Source: Sulfurospirillaceae bacterium (GTDB taxonomy: Bacteria; Campylobacterota; Campylobacteria; Campylobacterales; Sulfurospirillaceae). From it: 64,000 nt of DNA. The stretch's first letter is position 1; each line of letters begins with the position of its first letter. The stretch lies in the NCBI GenBank assembly GCA_028684065.1, contig JAQUGO010000002.1:1-64000 (forward strand). Reading direction: 5' to 3'. Shown here piece after piece: positions 46,687 to 55,180 of this stretch. The notes beneath the pieces were generated by a model. It was not told where the DNA came from. It saw nothing but the letters and a program-made list of their open reading frames with translations, and did not search any database. The translations under genes and the position numbers were made by a program.

Positions 46687-47040
46687 ATGATAATTGGGAA
46701 ATGTCCCTATTGCGATGGCAATGTCATCTCTCAAAAAATAAATGTTCAAGGCCAAAATGTTATCGTATATGCTTGTGAACATGCGAGAAAAGAGTATGAC
46801 CTTACCGAATCTTACGTTTTTAGTGCTGAGTCTACATGTCGATTTCGCATTTATTCCAATGCTTTAAAACGCTGGAATAAACGCTCGATTGGACACTATG
46901 AAATCAAAAGTCTTTTAGAAGAAGGGCAAATCAAAGTCAGGCTACACGGACGAAAAGGAACAAGAGAATATTTTAAATATGCCATTACAGATGAAGAATA
47001 TGGTATCTCTATTCTCTGGGATGAAGAAGTTTCTCTATAA
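46687..47040 (+). CDS. Hypothetical protein with topoisomerase-type zinc-binding start
   Basis: 117 aa. The N-terminus IIGKCPYCDGNVISQKI resembles one half of the C-terminal zinc-ribbon repeats of DNA topoisomerases and related small proteins, followed by a single Cys in YACEH. The C-terminus (RLHGRKGTREYFKYAI) is basic. The RBS AAGGAG points to ATG at 46687 rather than GTG at 46684. It overlaps the converging GGDEF/EAL gene by 32 bp. Confidence 0.7.
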   Translation: MIIGKCPYCDGNVISQKINVQGQNVIVYACEHARKEYDLTESYVFSAESTCRFRIYSNALKRWNKRSIGHYEIKSLLEEGQIKVRLHGRKGTREYFKYAITDEEYGISILWDEEVSL

Positions 47041-48322
47041 TTTTAGGAGAAGGTTCATCAATATAATAACCTTGTGAATAGTCAATGCCAAGTTTTTTTA
47101 CAGCTGATAGAACTGTGCTGGAGTGAACAAATTCTGCAACCGTTTTAATGCCTAATTTTTTGGAAAAATCAACAATCGTTTCTACTACAATTTGTGCATT
47201 TTTATCGGTATCTAATGCTCTTATAAGGCTTCCATCAATTTTGATAAAATCTGGATGAAGATTGATAATATAGGAAAAATTTGAAAATCCACTTCCAAAA
47301 TCATCTATTGCAATTTTGACTCCATACCGTCTAATCTCCTTAAAAAAGCGCATGACCTTATCAAAATCATCTACATTTTCTGATTCAAGTAACTCAAACG
47401 TAACACGCTCTCCCATCTTTGAATCTTGAAGCACTTTTATAATATAGCCGTAAATTTGTTCGTTGATAATATCTTCAAAAGAGAGATTGATACTAAAATC
47501 ATACGGTACTTTTGAAAATATATCAAAACTTTTTTGGATAATTGTTTTGGTGATGATGTCATATACTTTTATCTTTTTAGCTACAGGGATAAAAGCATCA
47601 GGCGCGTGAATAGAACCTTGCCCATCAATCAGTCTTGAAAGTGATTCGAATTTAACAATTTTATTACTCTTATTATCAATAATAGGTTGGAAATAAGGAA
47701 CAATACCCGATAAATCTACAATAGCTTTACGAATTTTGGTAGCATAGGCAAGATTGTTTTCATACACTTGCGAAAGTTTCATTGTATCTTCATAAATCCA
47801 AAATTTCAAACGCTCTTCTTTAGCATATTTAAGTGCCATATTCACCTTCGAGAAGATATCACTTTGCACCTCTCCTGAACTCGAAGCAAAAGTACAATCC
47901 ACAAATATCTCTGTTTGTGCATAAGCATACTGTAAATGGGCTAAGTCTTTGGAGAGTTGTACCAAATAGTCTTTGAGTGTATAAAAGCTCATATGTTCTT
48001 GCTTAACGATAGCAAATTCATCTCCTGCAACTCTATAAATTGTTGCATCTTCAAGTGTTTGTTTGAGTGTATTGGCAAATGATTCCAAGATGAAATCGCC
48101 AACGATAAAACCGTAAAAATCATTCAAAAGTTTAAAGTTATCAATATTTACAACGATAAATGTAAAATGTCTTTTTGCTTCAAGATCGTGGCGTAATTTG
48201 TAAAGATTGGGAAGGGAAGTTAAAGGGTCAATGTAAAATTGCTCCATTAACGTTTTGCGTGTGCTGGCTAACTCAGTGCGTAGTTGTTTGCATTCTTTTT
48301 CATACAATAACTCTTTTTTCAC
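47009..48322 (-). CDS. GGDEF-EAL protein, probable c-di-GMP phosphodiesterase
   Basis: 437 aa, soluble. The N-terminal GGDEF domain (about 30-165) has AGDEF in place of GGDEF, so cyclase activity is doubtful. The EAL domain (about 190-430) keeps ESLSRL (ExLxR), DDFGSG and TVAEFV, so hydrolysis of c-di-GMP is plausible. No sensory or TM domain is visible; there is a short coiled N-terminus. Confidence 0.88.
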   Translation of the reverse strand: MKKELLYEKECKQLRTELASTRKTLMEQFYIDPLTSLPNLYKLRHDLEAKRHFTFIVVNIDNFKLLNDFYGFIVGDFILESFANTLKQTLEDATIYRVAGDEFAIVKQEHMSFYTLKDYLVQLSKDLAHLQYAYAQTEIFVDCTFASSSGEVQSDIFSKVNMALKYAKEERLKFWIYEDTMKLSQVYENNLAYATKIRKAIVDLSGIVPYFQPIIDNKSNKIVKFESLSRLIDGQGSIHAPDAFIPVAKKIKVYDIITKTIIQKSFDIFSKVPYDFSINLSFEDIINEQIYGYIIKVLQDSKMGERVTFELLESENVDDFDKVMRFFKEIRRYGVKIAIDDFGSGFSNFSYIINLHPDFIKIDGSLIRALDTDKNAQIVVETIVDFSKKLGIKTVAEFVHSSTVLSAVKKLGIDYSQGYYIDEPSPKIIEKLLHPRE

Positions 48323-48348
48323 ACAACGTTCCTTATCATAAAAAGGGC

Positions 48349-48726
48349 CTAAGGAGTCATTGTATCCAAATTCTGATAAAATTGATTCAATATTGTCGAA
48401 GGTTTTTCGCCTCGTTTGCTCATTTCTTGGAGTAATTGTAACTTATACGCCGCAACTTGAGTATCAAAGAAATTACTCTTTGTGAGAAAATTTAAATTAT
48501 CAACACCTAAGGCATCCATAGCACCTAAAACCTCTGGAGAAGTGATACTTGCAAAGGTATCTTGGTTTATTAAATTGGTTAACCAGCTATTATCACCTTC
48601 ATTAACACTATGAGAATCATAATGCACTAAAAAGTCCTCAAAACTGCCTTCGCCTTTTTTCATAGCATTGTACAACCCGTAGTTAATCGCCGCCAGAGGG
48701 TCTACTTCAAATAATCTATTATCCAT
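48349..48726 (-). CDS. Hypothetical protein
   Basis: 125 aa, acidic, helical, no signal peptide, with a good AAAGGATAAACC site. It starts MDNRLFEVDPLAAINYGL. I do not recognise a family. It lies 26 bp upstream of the GGDEF/EAL gene on the same strand, so the two may be co-transcribed. Confidence 0.65.
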   Translation of the reverse strand: MDNRLFEVDPLAAINYGLYNAMKKGEGSFEDFLVHYDSHSVNEGDNSWLTNLINQDTFASITSPEVLGAMDALGVDNLNFLTKSNFFDTQVAAYKLQLLQEMSKRGEKPSTILNQFYQNLDTMTP

Positions 48727-48777
48727 GGTTTATCCTTTGAAATGTAGAAGCAAAAAATAGTCCCTCTGGTACTTTTT

Positions 48778-49521
48778 TTAGTGTAACGTTTCTTTTAAAA
48801 ATTCACTAAAACGTCTCCATGATTTTTTATCGGCATCTTCACGGTATCTATCGGTGTCAAATACCGTAAAAGCATGTGGAGCTCCACTGTACGTTGTCAT
48901 TTCATGCTTGACACCTGCTTTTTCCAACTCTTTTGCTAAGGTCGCAAATTCATCTAAGCTTACACTTTGATCGGCTGAGCCATGAAAGACAAGAATAAAG
49001 CCTTTATTTTTAGAATAATCTTCATCTTTTGGGGTAGCTAGACCTCCGTGAAAACTCACAAAAGCTTTCATGTCTGCACCCGAACGAGCCATTTCTAAAA
49101 TCGCTGCGCCACCAAAACAATACCCTATTCCCACAGCATTGTTAACATTAGCACCTAAAGATTTTGCGGTACGCAACCCTGCATCTAAAAGTTTGCGCAT
49201 TTTTGCACGGTCTTTATAAAGAGCTGCAGTAAATGCTTTTTTTTCTTCAAGGCTTACAGGTCGTGTATCTTTGCCAAAAAGGTCCACGGCAAATGCAGCA
49301 TAACCTAGTTTATTGAGCATTTCTACTCTTTTGATTTCATAGGCATTGAGTCCATCCCAATCGTGAACAATGAACACTAAAGGTGCTTTTTTGGAAGGGC
49401 TACTGTAATATCCTTCATAGACTTTACCATCCACTTCATACGTCACAAAAGGACTTGATTTGGCAATCGCACCGACAGTAAAAAGAGAGACCATCAATAA
49501 GGCATAAAAGCTTTTTTTCAT
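48778..49521 (-). CDS. Exported dienelactone-hydrolase family protein
   Basis: 247 aa with a signal peptide (SFYALLMVSLFTVGAIA). The alpha/beta fold has the Cys nucleophile in GIGYCFGGAA, the Asp in HGSADQSVS and the His in GAPHAFTVFD, the Cys-Asp-His triad of dienelactone hydrolases. Natural substrate unknown. Confidence 0.87.
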   Translation of the reverse strand: MKKSFYALLMVSLFTVGAIAKSSPFVTYEVDGKVYEGYYSSPSKKAPLVFIVHDWDGLNAYEIKRVEMLNKLGYAAFAVDLFGKDTRPVSLEEKKAFTAALYKDRAKMRKLLDAGLRTAKSLGANVNNAVGIGYCFGGAAILEMARSGADMKAFVSFHGGLATPKDEDYSKNKGFILVFHGSADQSVSLDEFATLAKELEKAGVKHEMTTYSGAPHAFTVFDTDRYREDADKKSWRRFSEFLKETLH

Positions 49522-49623
49522 CGAGCACTCCTTAAATAATATTGTTGTGATAGTTTAAGATAGATGAGTTAAAAAAGTGTGTAGAAATTTATCTAAGTAG
49601 GGATTTTAAGTCTAAAAAAAAGA

Positions 49624-49698
49624 TGGAGCGGGCGACGGGAATCGAACCCGCTACTTTCAGCTTGGGAAGCTAACACTCTACCGATGAGTTACGCCCGC
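49624..49698 (-). tRNA. tRNA-Gly(CCC)
   Basis: 75 nt with encoded CCA. Acceptor GCGGGCG pairs with CGCCCGC. Anticodon loop TTCCCAA gives CCC. It stands alone and marks the left end of the accessory stretch; tRNA genes are common integration sites, but no integrase or direct repeat of its 3' end is visible in the window. Confidence 0.93.
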
Positions 49699-49706
49699 AT
49701 AAAGAG

Positions 49707-49925
49707 TTATTGTTGCTCCGCCTTAAGCCTTGCATATTCTTGCTGGCTTAATTCAAAAGTCTGTCCATTGTCAAGACTTTTGAGTTTTTTTTCAACTTTA
49801 TGCCTCTCATAAAACTCATGTAATGCTTGTGCAATAACCTCTTCTTTGGAGAGTTCAAGGTGTGCTGTGACATTGTCTAAGATATTACATGTAGGACGAT
49901 CAAGTGTTAAAGATAAAAGTGGCAT
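49707..49925 (-). CDS. Small RHH/CopG-like protein
   Basis: 72 aa. The arrangement of a strand (LLSLTLD), helix (ILDNVTAHLEL) and helix (SKEEVIAQALHEFYER) fits a ribbon-helix-helix protein such as an orphan antitoxin. It has no clear toxin partner next to it; its 3' end is 8 bp from tRNA-Gly(CCC). Confidence 0.6.
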   Translation of the reverse strand: MPLLSLTLDRPTCNILDNVTAHLELSKEEVIAQALHEFYERHKVEKKLKSLDNGQTFELSQQEYARLKAEQQ

Positions 49926-50030
49926 AGATAAAATATCCTCTCGGCTATAAAATTTTTAAATTGCGTTATTATACTGTATCATTCCCAAAAAAATAGCTAA
50001 GTTTTACACTTAGTACCTCTCCCTAAGCAT

Positions 50031-50945
50031 CTAATACTTTTTACCCGTATAAGCCCATAAATCTTTCTCGCTAATATCTTCAAGAAGCACTTTGAGACTT
50101 TTTAAGGTAAATAATTTCACCGTTTCACTTTTAAGAAGTTTCAGCTCATTAGTAAAGCCATTTTTTGCAAAAATAACTAAGATATCAGGTTTTAACTCAG
50201 CAAGAGTACATTTTTCTTTGAGTTTACTCAATTCTGTTTTTTTCACTTTAGCATTACCGTATTTGCATACACCTGCGATTAGTTTTCCAGATTTTGTTGT
50301 CGCTAAAATATCAATTTCAGTATTTCTATCCCAATAAGCACCTACTTTAACGATAGGGTCATCTTCAAAGCTTTTTTTGAGTAGCTCTTCGCACAATTTT
50401 TCAAAAATCAAATCTGAAAAACCTTGTTCTCGATTGACCAATCGCTCTTTCACTTCTTTGTAATTTCCCTCTTTGATGCTTTTATAAAAAGGCGAGATAA
50501 ACGCAAACCAAAACCGCAAATACTCTTGCATAAAATGTAATTTATCCGAGATATTATCTTCCTCCCGCAGGGGAAGTTCCGTAGAATACTCTATCTCAAT
50601 CAGTCCATTTTCATATAAAAAATCAACTGCTCTATCGCCTTCTTCACGACTAATCTTAGCCCTCTTAAACGAAGAGAACATGCGACGGTCCCCTGTGGCA
50701 ATGGCACTTAACAGGGCATGGGTTATTTTATTGCTCTGCGTTATCTTTGTAATATCACCGTGAATATACGCATAATTTTTGAGAAACTTTGATTCGATTA
50801 AGTCTAAAAGTGGTTTTTGCATATCTACATGCCAACCACTCCCACCAAAAACTGAAAAATACTCAATGGCTTGTTCAATGTCTTGAGGTTTGTTTTGAAT
50901 ATAAAAAGAACGAAAATGTTGTAAAAAAGTAGGTTGTTGTACCAT
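50031..50945 (-). CDS. DUF234 / PD-(D/E)XK-type protein lacking the AAA+ ATPase part
   Basis: 304 aa. It matches the C-terminal half of archaeal-type ATPases that carry a DUF234 nuclease-like domain: a winged-helix region (about 60-130), the LRFWFAFISPF block, and a nuclease-like core NTEIDILATTKSGKLIAGVCKYGNAKV, where Asp and a Lys are present but the usual Glu of ExK is Cys. The N-terminal Walker A/B ATPase is absent, with no remnant upstream. Function unknown. Confidence 0.75.
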   Translation of the reverse strand: MVQQPTFLQHFRSFYIQNKPQDIEQAIEYFSVFGGSGWHVDMQKPLLDLIESKFLKNYAYIHGDITKITQSNKITHALLSAIATGDRRMFSSFKRAKISREEGDRAVDFLYENGLIEIEYSTELPLREEDNISDKLHFMQEYLRFWFAFISPFYKSIKEGNYKEVKERLVNREQGFSDLIFEKLCEELLKKSFEDDPIVKVGAYWDRNTEIDILATTKSGKLIAGVCKYGNAKVKKTELSKLKEKCTLAELKPDILVIFAKNGFTNELKLLKSETVKLFTLKSLKVLLEDISEKDLWAYTGKKY

Positions 50946-51089
50946 AAAAAAAGCCTTTGATAATTTTTTAAATTATACTAAAATAAGCCTTTGATGATAA
51001 ACTAGGTATTATCTCATCATCATTAAAAGATACTAATGTTATAATTTTTTCCTAAGTCAATAACCTAAATAATACCAATAAGGTGCGAA

Positions 51090-51707
51090 ATGTTTGCAAA
51101 ATTTATCCGTTTATTTAAAGTTAAAGAAGACACAACACTCGATTATATGGATCCAGACAAACTCCTTAAACCCAATAAAAAAGTATTGAGAGACCCTTTA
51201 AACCAAGAAGATGAAGATGCTTTTTTTCGTGAACTTGATGCAGAAAGAGATGCCCTTGAAAGCTTTGAAGCTCAAGATAAAATCCCTCTTTTCAACGAAG
51301 AAGAAGCCCCTTTCAGAGAATCTGTATTAAAAAAAATGCGTCAATGCATGCAAGAAAAAGACTGGAATCCCAAGCATCACCCTAAATTATTACTTTCAAT
51401 AGCTTTTATCCTTAGTGCAACAGCCCTAACGATTTTTATCCTACATGAAACACCCAACCCTCTCCTCGGCAAATGGAAACCCTTAGGCAAAAATATCTTT
51501 TTACCCACAGGCGATATCGAATTTAGCAAAGATAAAGTGCAGGCTATGGGCAACAGTACCCCCGTGAAATACGACATCGAAGAACATTCCATTGAAGTCA
51601 TTGACCTCACCACTAAAATGCGCCTCACTTTTTTCATCAAAGATGAAAAAAATATCGAACTGACTATTTTAGGCGTCAAGACGTCTTATAAAAAGGCAGA
51701 TAAATAA
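51090..51707 (+). CDS. Hypothetical protein with one central TM helix
   Basis: 205 aa. An acidic cytoplasmic N-terminal half (about 1-100) rich in Asp and Glu is followed by a TM helix (LLLSIAFILSATALTIFIL) and a C-terminal domain of about 80 residues with beta-strand character. RBS AAGGTGCGAA. No family recognised. Confidence 0.7.
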   Translation: MFAKFIRLFKVKEDTTLDYMDPDKLLKPNKKVLRDPLNQEDEDAFFRELDAERDALESFEAQDKIPLFNEEEAPFRESVLKKMRQCMQEKDWNPKHHPKLLLSIAFILSATALTIFILHETPNPLLGKWKPLGKNIFLPTGDIEFSKDKVQAMGNSTPVKYDIEEHSIEVIDLTTKMRLTFFIKDEKNIELTILGVKTSYKKADK

Positions 51708-51854
51708 ACATTGTGCTTGTAAAGAATTTTGTTTTTTACTCGTGTTCGCATCAATTTTCATCCATGATGAGCTTTCATCTCATTATAGTATGGACTACAC
51801 GTTCCAGAAAATTCCTTGAACACTATCATTCATTAAAGAGATTTGGAGGGTAAT

Positions 51855-51869
51855 TTTTGCTAAAATACA
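51855..51869 (+). promoter_or_regulatory. Candidate promoter of purC
   Basis: Extended -10 element TTTTTGCTAAAATAC about 55 bp before the preferred purC start. No clear -35, as usual in this phylum. Confidence 0.45.
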
Positions 51870-51923
51870 CATCTAACATGGATAATAGTGAATCTTATAA
51901 GCAAACGTCGAAAAGGAAAAATA

Positions 51924-52901
51924 GTGTTAACATTAAATGAATTAAAAACAACTGGTATATGGCCAAAAAATAAACCTTTTACTGAAAAGCCAGGAGAAAA
52001 GGCACTCAACGAACTAGGTTTGGTGATGTTTTATTCTGGTAAAAATGGTGATCTTTATCTTATCCCCGATGCCAATAAAGATGTCGTTTTACTGATGAGA
52101 TCCGACAGAGTTTCTGTTTTTGATATCCCTATTGGTGACGTCGTCGAAGGTAAAGGTAAAATTCAAAACTCTATTTCTACGCTTGGCGCAAATTATGCTA
52201 ATAAATTGGGCATCAGAACAGCGTTGAATACGAACTACGAAATCAAAAATCTTCCTGAAGAATTTAAACAAAGAAGTCAAGTGATTGAGCTTTGCCGTCC
52301 TTTTGAAATTGATATGGATGGTGAAACGGTGCAACTTGAACTTATTTTTAGAAATTATCTCACGGGCTCTTTGTATAAGGCATATAAAAATGGGCAAGAC
52401 CCATACAACTTACACCTTGAAGATGGCCTACAAGAGTGGCACAAGTTCGATGCACCTATCTTTACACCCACAACCAAAGGCGAAACCGATGTTCCACTTG
52501 ATGGCTCTAAAGTCGCACTAAAAATTCCAGAAATTGCGAAGACTTTAAAAAGTCTTTTTATCGATTTTTCTAACTATGCTCACGCTCGTGGCATTACAAT
52601 TATTGACACAAAATTTGAAGTTTTCCTCAACGCAAAGGGTGAATGGGTACTAGGCGATGAGATACTGACTCCTGAGAGTAGTAGATTTATCATGAGTGCA
52701 GATTTTGACGCTGGTAATTTTAAATCAATGGACAAACAACTCATCCGAAACTATGCTATCAGTGATGGCTGGAAAGAACGATGGCTCAGCGAAAAAACAG
52801 CCAATCCTAGTCAAAAATTCTTAAAAGCGTCTATTCCTGCAGAAATCAAAAAAGCAGTCATCAAAGGTTACGAGTATATCTACTCTCTCCTCAAAAATTA
52901 A
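51924..52901 (+). CDS. purC: SAICAR synthase, long form
   Basis: Purine-pathway ligase joining CAIR and aspartate. About 325 aa, longer than the about 236-aa bacterial form and closer to the fungal or long bacterial type. Motifs include LLMRSDRVSVFDIPIGD, LIFRNYLTGSLYKAY and ILTPESSRFI. I prefer GTG at 51924, with AAAAGGAAAAATA in front, over GTG at 51888. It is surrounded by accessory genes, and a hairpin terminator follows. Confidence 0.9.
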   Translation: MLTLNELKTTGIWPKNKPFTEKPGEKALNELGLVMFYSGKNGDLYLIPDANKDVVLLMRSDRVSVFDIPIGDVVEGKGKIQNSISTLGANYANKLGIRTALNTNYEIKNLPEEFKQRSQVIELCRPFEIDMDGETVQLELIFRNYLTGSLYKAYKNGQDPYNLHLEDGLQEWHKFDAPIFTPTTKGETDVPLDGSKVALKIPEIAKTLKSLFIDFSNYAHARGITIIDTKFEVFLNAKGEWVLGDEILTPESSRFIMSADFDAGNFKSMDKQLIRNYAISDGWKERWLSEKTANPSQKFLKASIPAEIKKAVIKGYEYIYSLLKN

Positions 52902-52907
52902 AAGAAC

Positions 52908-52940
52908 GCTTACATGTAAAGATTTTCTTTACATGTAAGC
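52908..52940 (+). terminator. purC terminator built from two TTACATGTAA palindromes
   Basis: 15-bp arms GCTTACATGTAAAGA / TCTTTACATGTAAGC with loop TTT. Each arm is itself palindromic at its core. Confidence 0.8.
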
Positions 52941-52956
52941 CACTAAAGTTTAAACT

Positions 52957-53019
52957 TCTTTCAATTTCCTAAGCACCTTCACCATCGCCAAAGTATCGAG
53001 TTCACAGTACTTCAACAAC
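52957..53019 (-). pseudogene. Fragment of the DUF2779 gene 3' end
   Basis: Bases 52980-53019 are identical to 53731-53770 inside the 3' end of the DUF2779 gene, with weaker similarity on the left. The fragment encodes part of the KYCELDTLAMVKVLG segment. It is a decayed copy in the same orientation as the intact gene, with a 212-aa gene in between. Confidence 0.85.
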
Positions 53020-53024
53020 ATATT

Positions 53025-53663
53025 TTATGCTTGTAAATTTTCTACATGCAAAGATATATTTTCATGTTTTTTCAACTCTTTTCTACCTATTTTGGCAGAA
53101 ATAATATGGCGTAAATTATAAAAAAGAAAAAAACTAGCAAACAAACAAATAGCACTCAACACAAAAGTAGGTATAGACGTAACAATAGAAAAATTGAAAA
53201 ATCCATAAAGAAACGAAGCTATTCCAGAGAGATAGAAGAATACAGTAAAAATGGCGTTTGCATAAAAAATAATAGCATCAACTTTTGAAATTTTTACTTT
53301 TAAAATTCCATCTTCATAATCAAAAAATTGTAGTCCTCTTTGAAAATGCCTAAATCCAACTTCTCCTTTTGCATCTTTATACGCTTTTATAATCACTTCT
53401 CTAAATTCTTTTTCTACATTGAGTCCTAGTGTTGTTGAAAGATACTCTTTTGTAAGTTGATCCTCTAAAAGCTCTCTATCTAAACCTTTTATATTTTCAT
53501 GTTTTAAAGCTTCTTCTATTTTTATAATTTTTACTTTTTTTCTGCTATCTATAAACTCAATGATATTTTTATAATTTATAATCAACGCTATAAGTATTAT
53601 CAACAGCACAATTAAAACATTCCCTTTTTCAATACTGTCTATAAGTTTATTTATTAATTCCAT
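53025..53663 (-). CDS. Hypothetical multi-pass membrane protein
   Basis: 212 aa. TM helix near the N-terminus (VLIVLLIILIALIINY), a cytoplasmic helical section rich in Lys and Glu (about 40-130), then two TM helices (AIIFYANAIFTVFFYLSG; FVLSAICLFASFFLFYN). It sits between a 3' fragment of the DUF2779 gene and the intact DUF2779 gene, so it is likely an inserted cargo gene. AT-rich. Function unknown. Confidence 0.65.
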   Translation of the reverse strand: MELINKLIDSIEKGNVLIVLLIILIALIINYKNIIEFIDSRKKVKIIKIEEALKHENIKGLDRELLEDQLTKEYLSTTLGLNVEKEFREVIIKAYKDAKGEVGFRHFQRGLQFFDYEDGILKVKISKVDAIIFYANAIFTVFFYLSGIASFLYGFFNFSIVTSIPTFVLSAICLFASFFLFYNLRHIISAKIGRKELKKHENISLHVENLQA

Positions 53664-53694
53664 TCTTACCCCTTATCTTCAAAGAATTCAAATC

Positions 53695-55179
53695 TCATTC
53701 ACACACTTTTCTTAATTTCCCCAATACTTTCACCATCGCCAAAGTATCGAGTTCACAGTACTTCAACAACTGTTCTCGCACTTTCATTTGTTCTTCCAAA
53801 CTCTTACCATATAAAGAGGCAAAGGCGTTCATAGCATCACCGCCATTTTGGATGCCATCAAGTTTTTTATAGGCGAGTTCCATCTCAGGTACAAGCGCAG
53901 GAAGGACGTATTTGATGGAGTAACTACCTTGCATGACTGGGGTGACGTAGTGTCCTTTTTGGAAAGGAAGCATCAAATCTTTGATGGTGTCGTGTAGGTG
54001 CATAAGCCTTACATGTAAGTCCGGAAACAGCTGCGCAAGTGAGGCGATGACGCCTTTTTCGAAGCTCATATTGTATGCCAAAATGTTTACATGTAAAGGT
54101 ATATCTTCGACCAATTTCTCCGCCAAAGTGCGTCTTGGGTCGCTTCCTGTCTCAGCTAAAAATGCTTTATGCTCCAATGTGCCATCACGGTGTTCTACAT
54201 GTAAGGAGTATTGAAACGGTATTTGTTTGTAAGGGCTGACACCGTTCCACTCTGGCACGGCTTGTTGAAAGGTCTCAAAGTCAAGATGATAGATCGGATA
54301 CGTGAGGGTTTCTAAAAACTCAGCGATTGCGGCATGGTCGATGAACGTGTGTTGCTTTTTCCAGTTCTCGACCTTTTGCCACTGCAAAGGTGTCATCGCA
54401 AAGTCTTCGGGGATGTCTTCGATAGCCACGATATTTTTGGCATAAAGCTCTTGTTGTTTTTTACTGCCAAGGTTGAAGATATTGAAGATGCTGTACTCTG
54501 GGATATTTCGCTGAACTTTCCAACAATACGCCTTTGCATCGCACTCGTACGGGTCATTGCACTGTTTGCCAATGTCGATGTTTGGCTCATGAAATTTATC
54601 GTCTAAATACGCCTCAAACGCTTCAAGTTTTGCAGGGATAGAGCCTTGCAAATCTCGCACCTCATCTGTGACATCGACCACCACAAAAAGTTTTTCAAGT
54701 TCCAACGCTTCTTCTCGCACATAACTAGAGTTAATATGCACCACATGACACGCCCCAACCCTAAAACCAAGGGCTTCTAAAACATACAGCTGAATGGAAA
54801 TATCATGCAGATAGATAGGCTTCACATCGGTGGAACTCTTCACTTCATACAGCTCTAAGCCAAGAGGCGTTTGGCGCAAGATGTCCACCATCACCACGAT
54901 GCCCTCGTAAATAAACGTCGCCTCGTAGATGTTTTCCACACCCTCATCAAAATACGTTTTTGTAAGCCTCGCCATGCTTTTAAAATCGTGTGCATCAAAA
55001 GGTATCTCACGCCCATTTGGAAACAACTCACACGCCAAATCCCCCACAACATTACCCGTTTCAAACCGTGCTTTAGCACTGGCATCGGGCGGGCTCAATT
55101 CCTCTGGCTTGTACTTTTTCAGCCAAAGGGACTTTGGGCATTGAATGGCTCGGGTGTAGAGGGATTTTGAGAGGGTCAT
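53695..55179 (-). CDS. DUF2779 protein (Cas4-like PD-(D/E)XK plus C-terminal exonuclease-like domain)
   Basis: 494 aa. The N-terminal half has the Cas4-like start LSKSLYTRAIQCPKSLWLKKY, YEVKSSTDVK with the acidic/Lys core, and a cysteine-containing CNDPYECDAKAYC patch that may hold an Fe-S or Zn site. The C-terminal half (about 290-490) is DUF2779, with YHLDFETFQQAVP (DEDD-like first acidic pair) and YCELDTLAMV. This suggests an RNase T/DnaQ-like nuclease fold. It abuts RhuM (1 bp gap). Decayed partial copies of this gene lie on both sides of the region. Confidence 0.8.
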   Translation of the reverse strand: MTLSKSLYTRAIQCPKSLWLKKYKPEELSPPDASAKARFETGNVVGDLACELFPNGREIPFDAHDFKSMARLTKTYFDEGVENIYEATFIYEGIVVMVDILRQTPLGLELYEVKSSTDVKPIYLHDISIQLYVLEALGFRVGACHVVHINSSYVREEALELEKLFVVVDVTDEVRDLQGSIPAKLEAFEAYLDDKFHEPNIDIGKQCNDPYECDAKAYCWKVQRNIPEYSIFNIFNLGSKKQQELYAKNIVAIEDIPEDFAMTPLQWQKVENWKKQHTFIDHAAIAEFLETLTYPIYHLDFETFQQAVPEWNGVSPYKQIPFQYSLHVEHRDGTLEHKAFLAETGSDPRRTLAEKLVEDIPLHVNILAYNMSFEKGVIASLAQLFPDLHVRLMHLHDTIKDLMLPFQKGHYVTPVMQGSYSIKYVLPALVPEMELAYKKLDGIQNGGDAMNAFASLYGKSLEEQMKVREQLLKYCELDTLAMVKVLGKLRKVCE

Positions 55180-55180
55180 G

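Noticed and set aside
47041-47070. Frameshift joining 46687-47040 to the EAL gene region
   Set aside because: The genes converge on opposite strands and simply overlap by 32 bp.
49707-50945. Toxin-antitoxin pair (RHH plus DUF234-like protein)
   Set aside because: The genes are on the same strand but 105 bp apart and the larger gene is upstream; the larger protein has no toxin family features.
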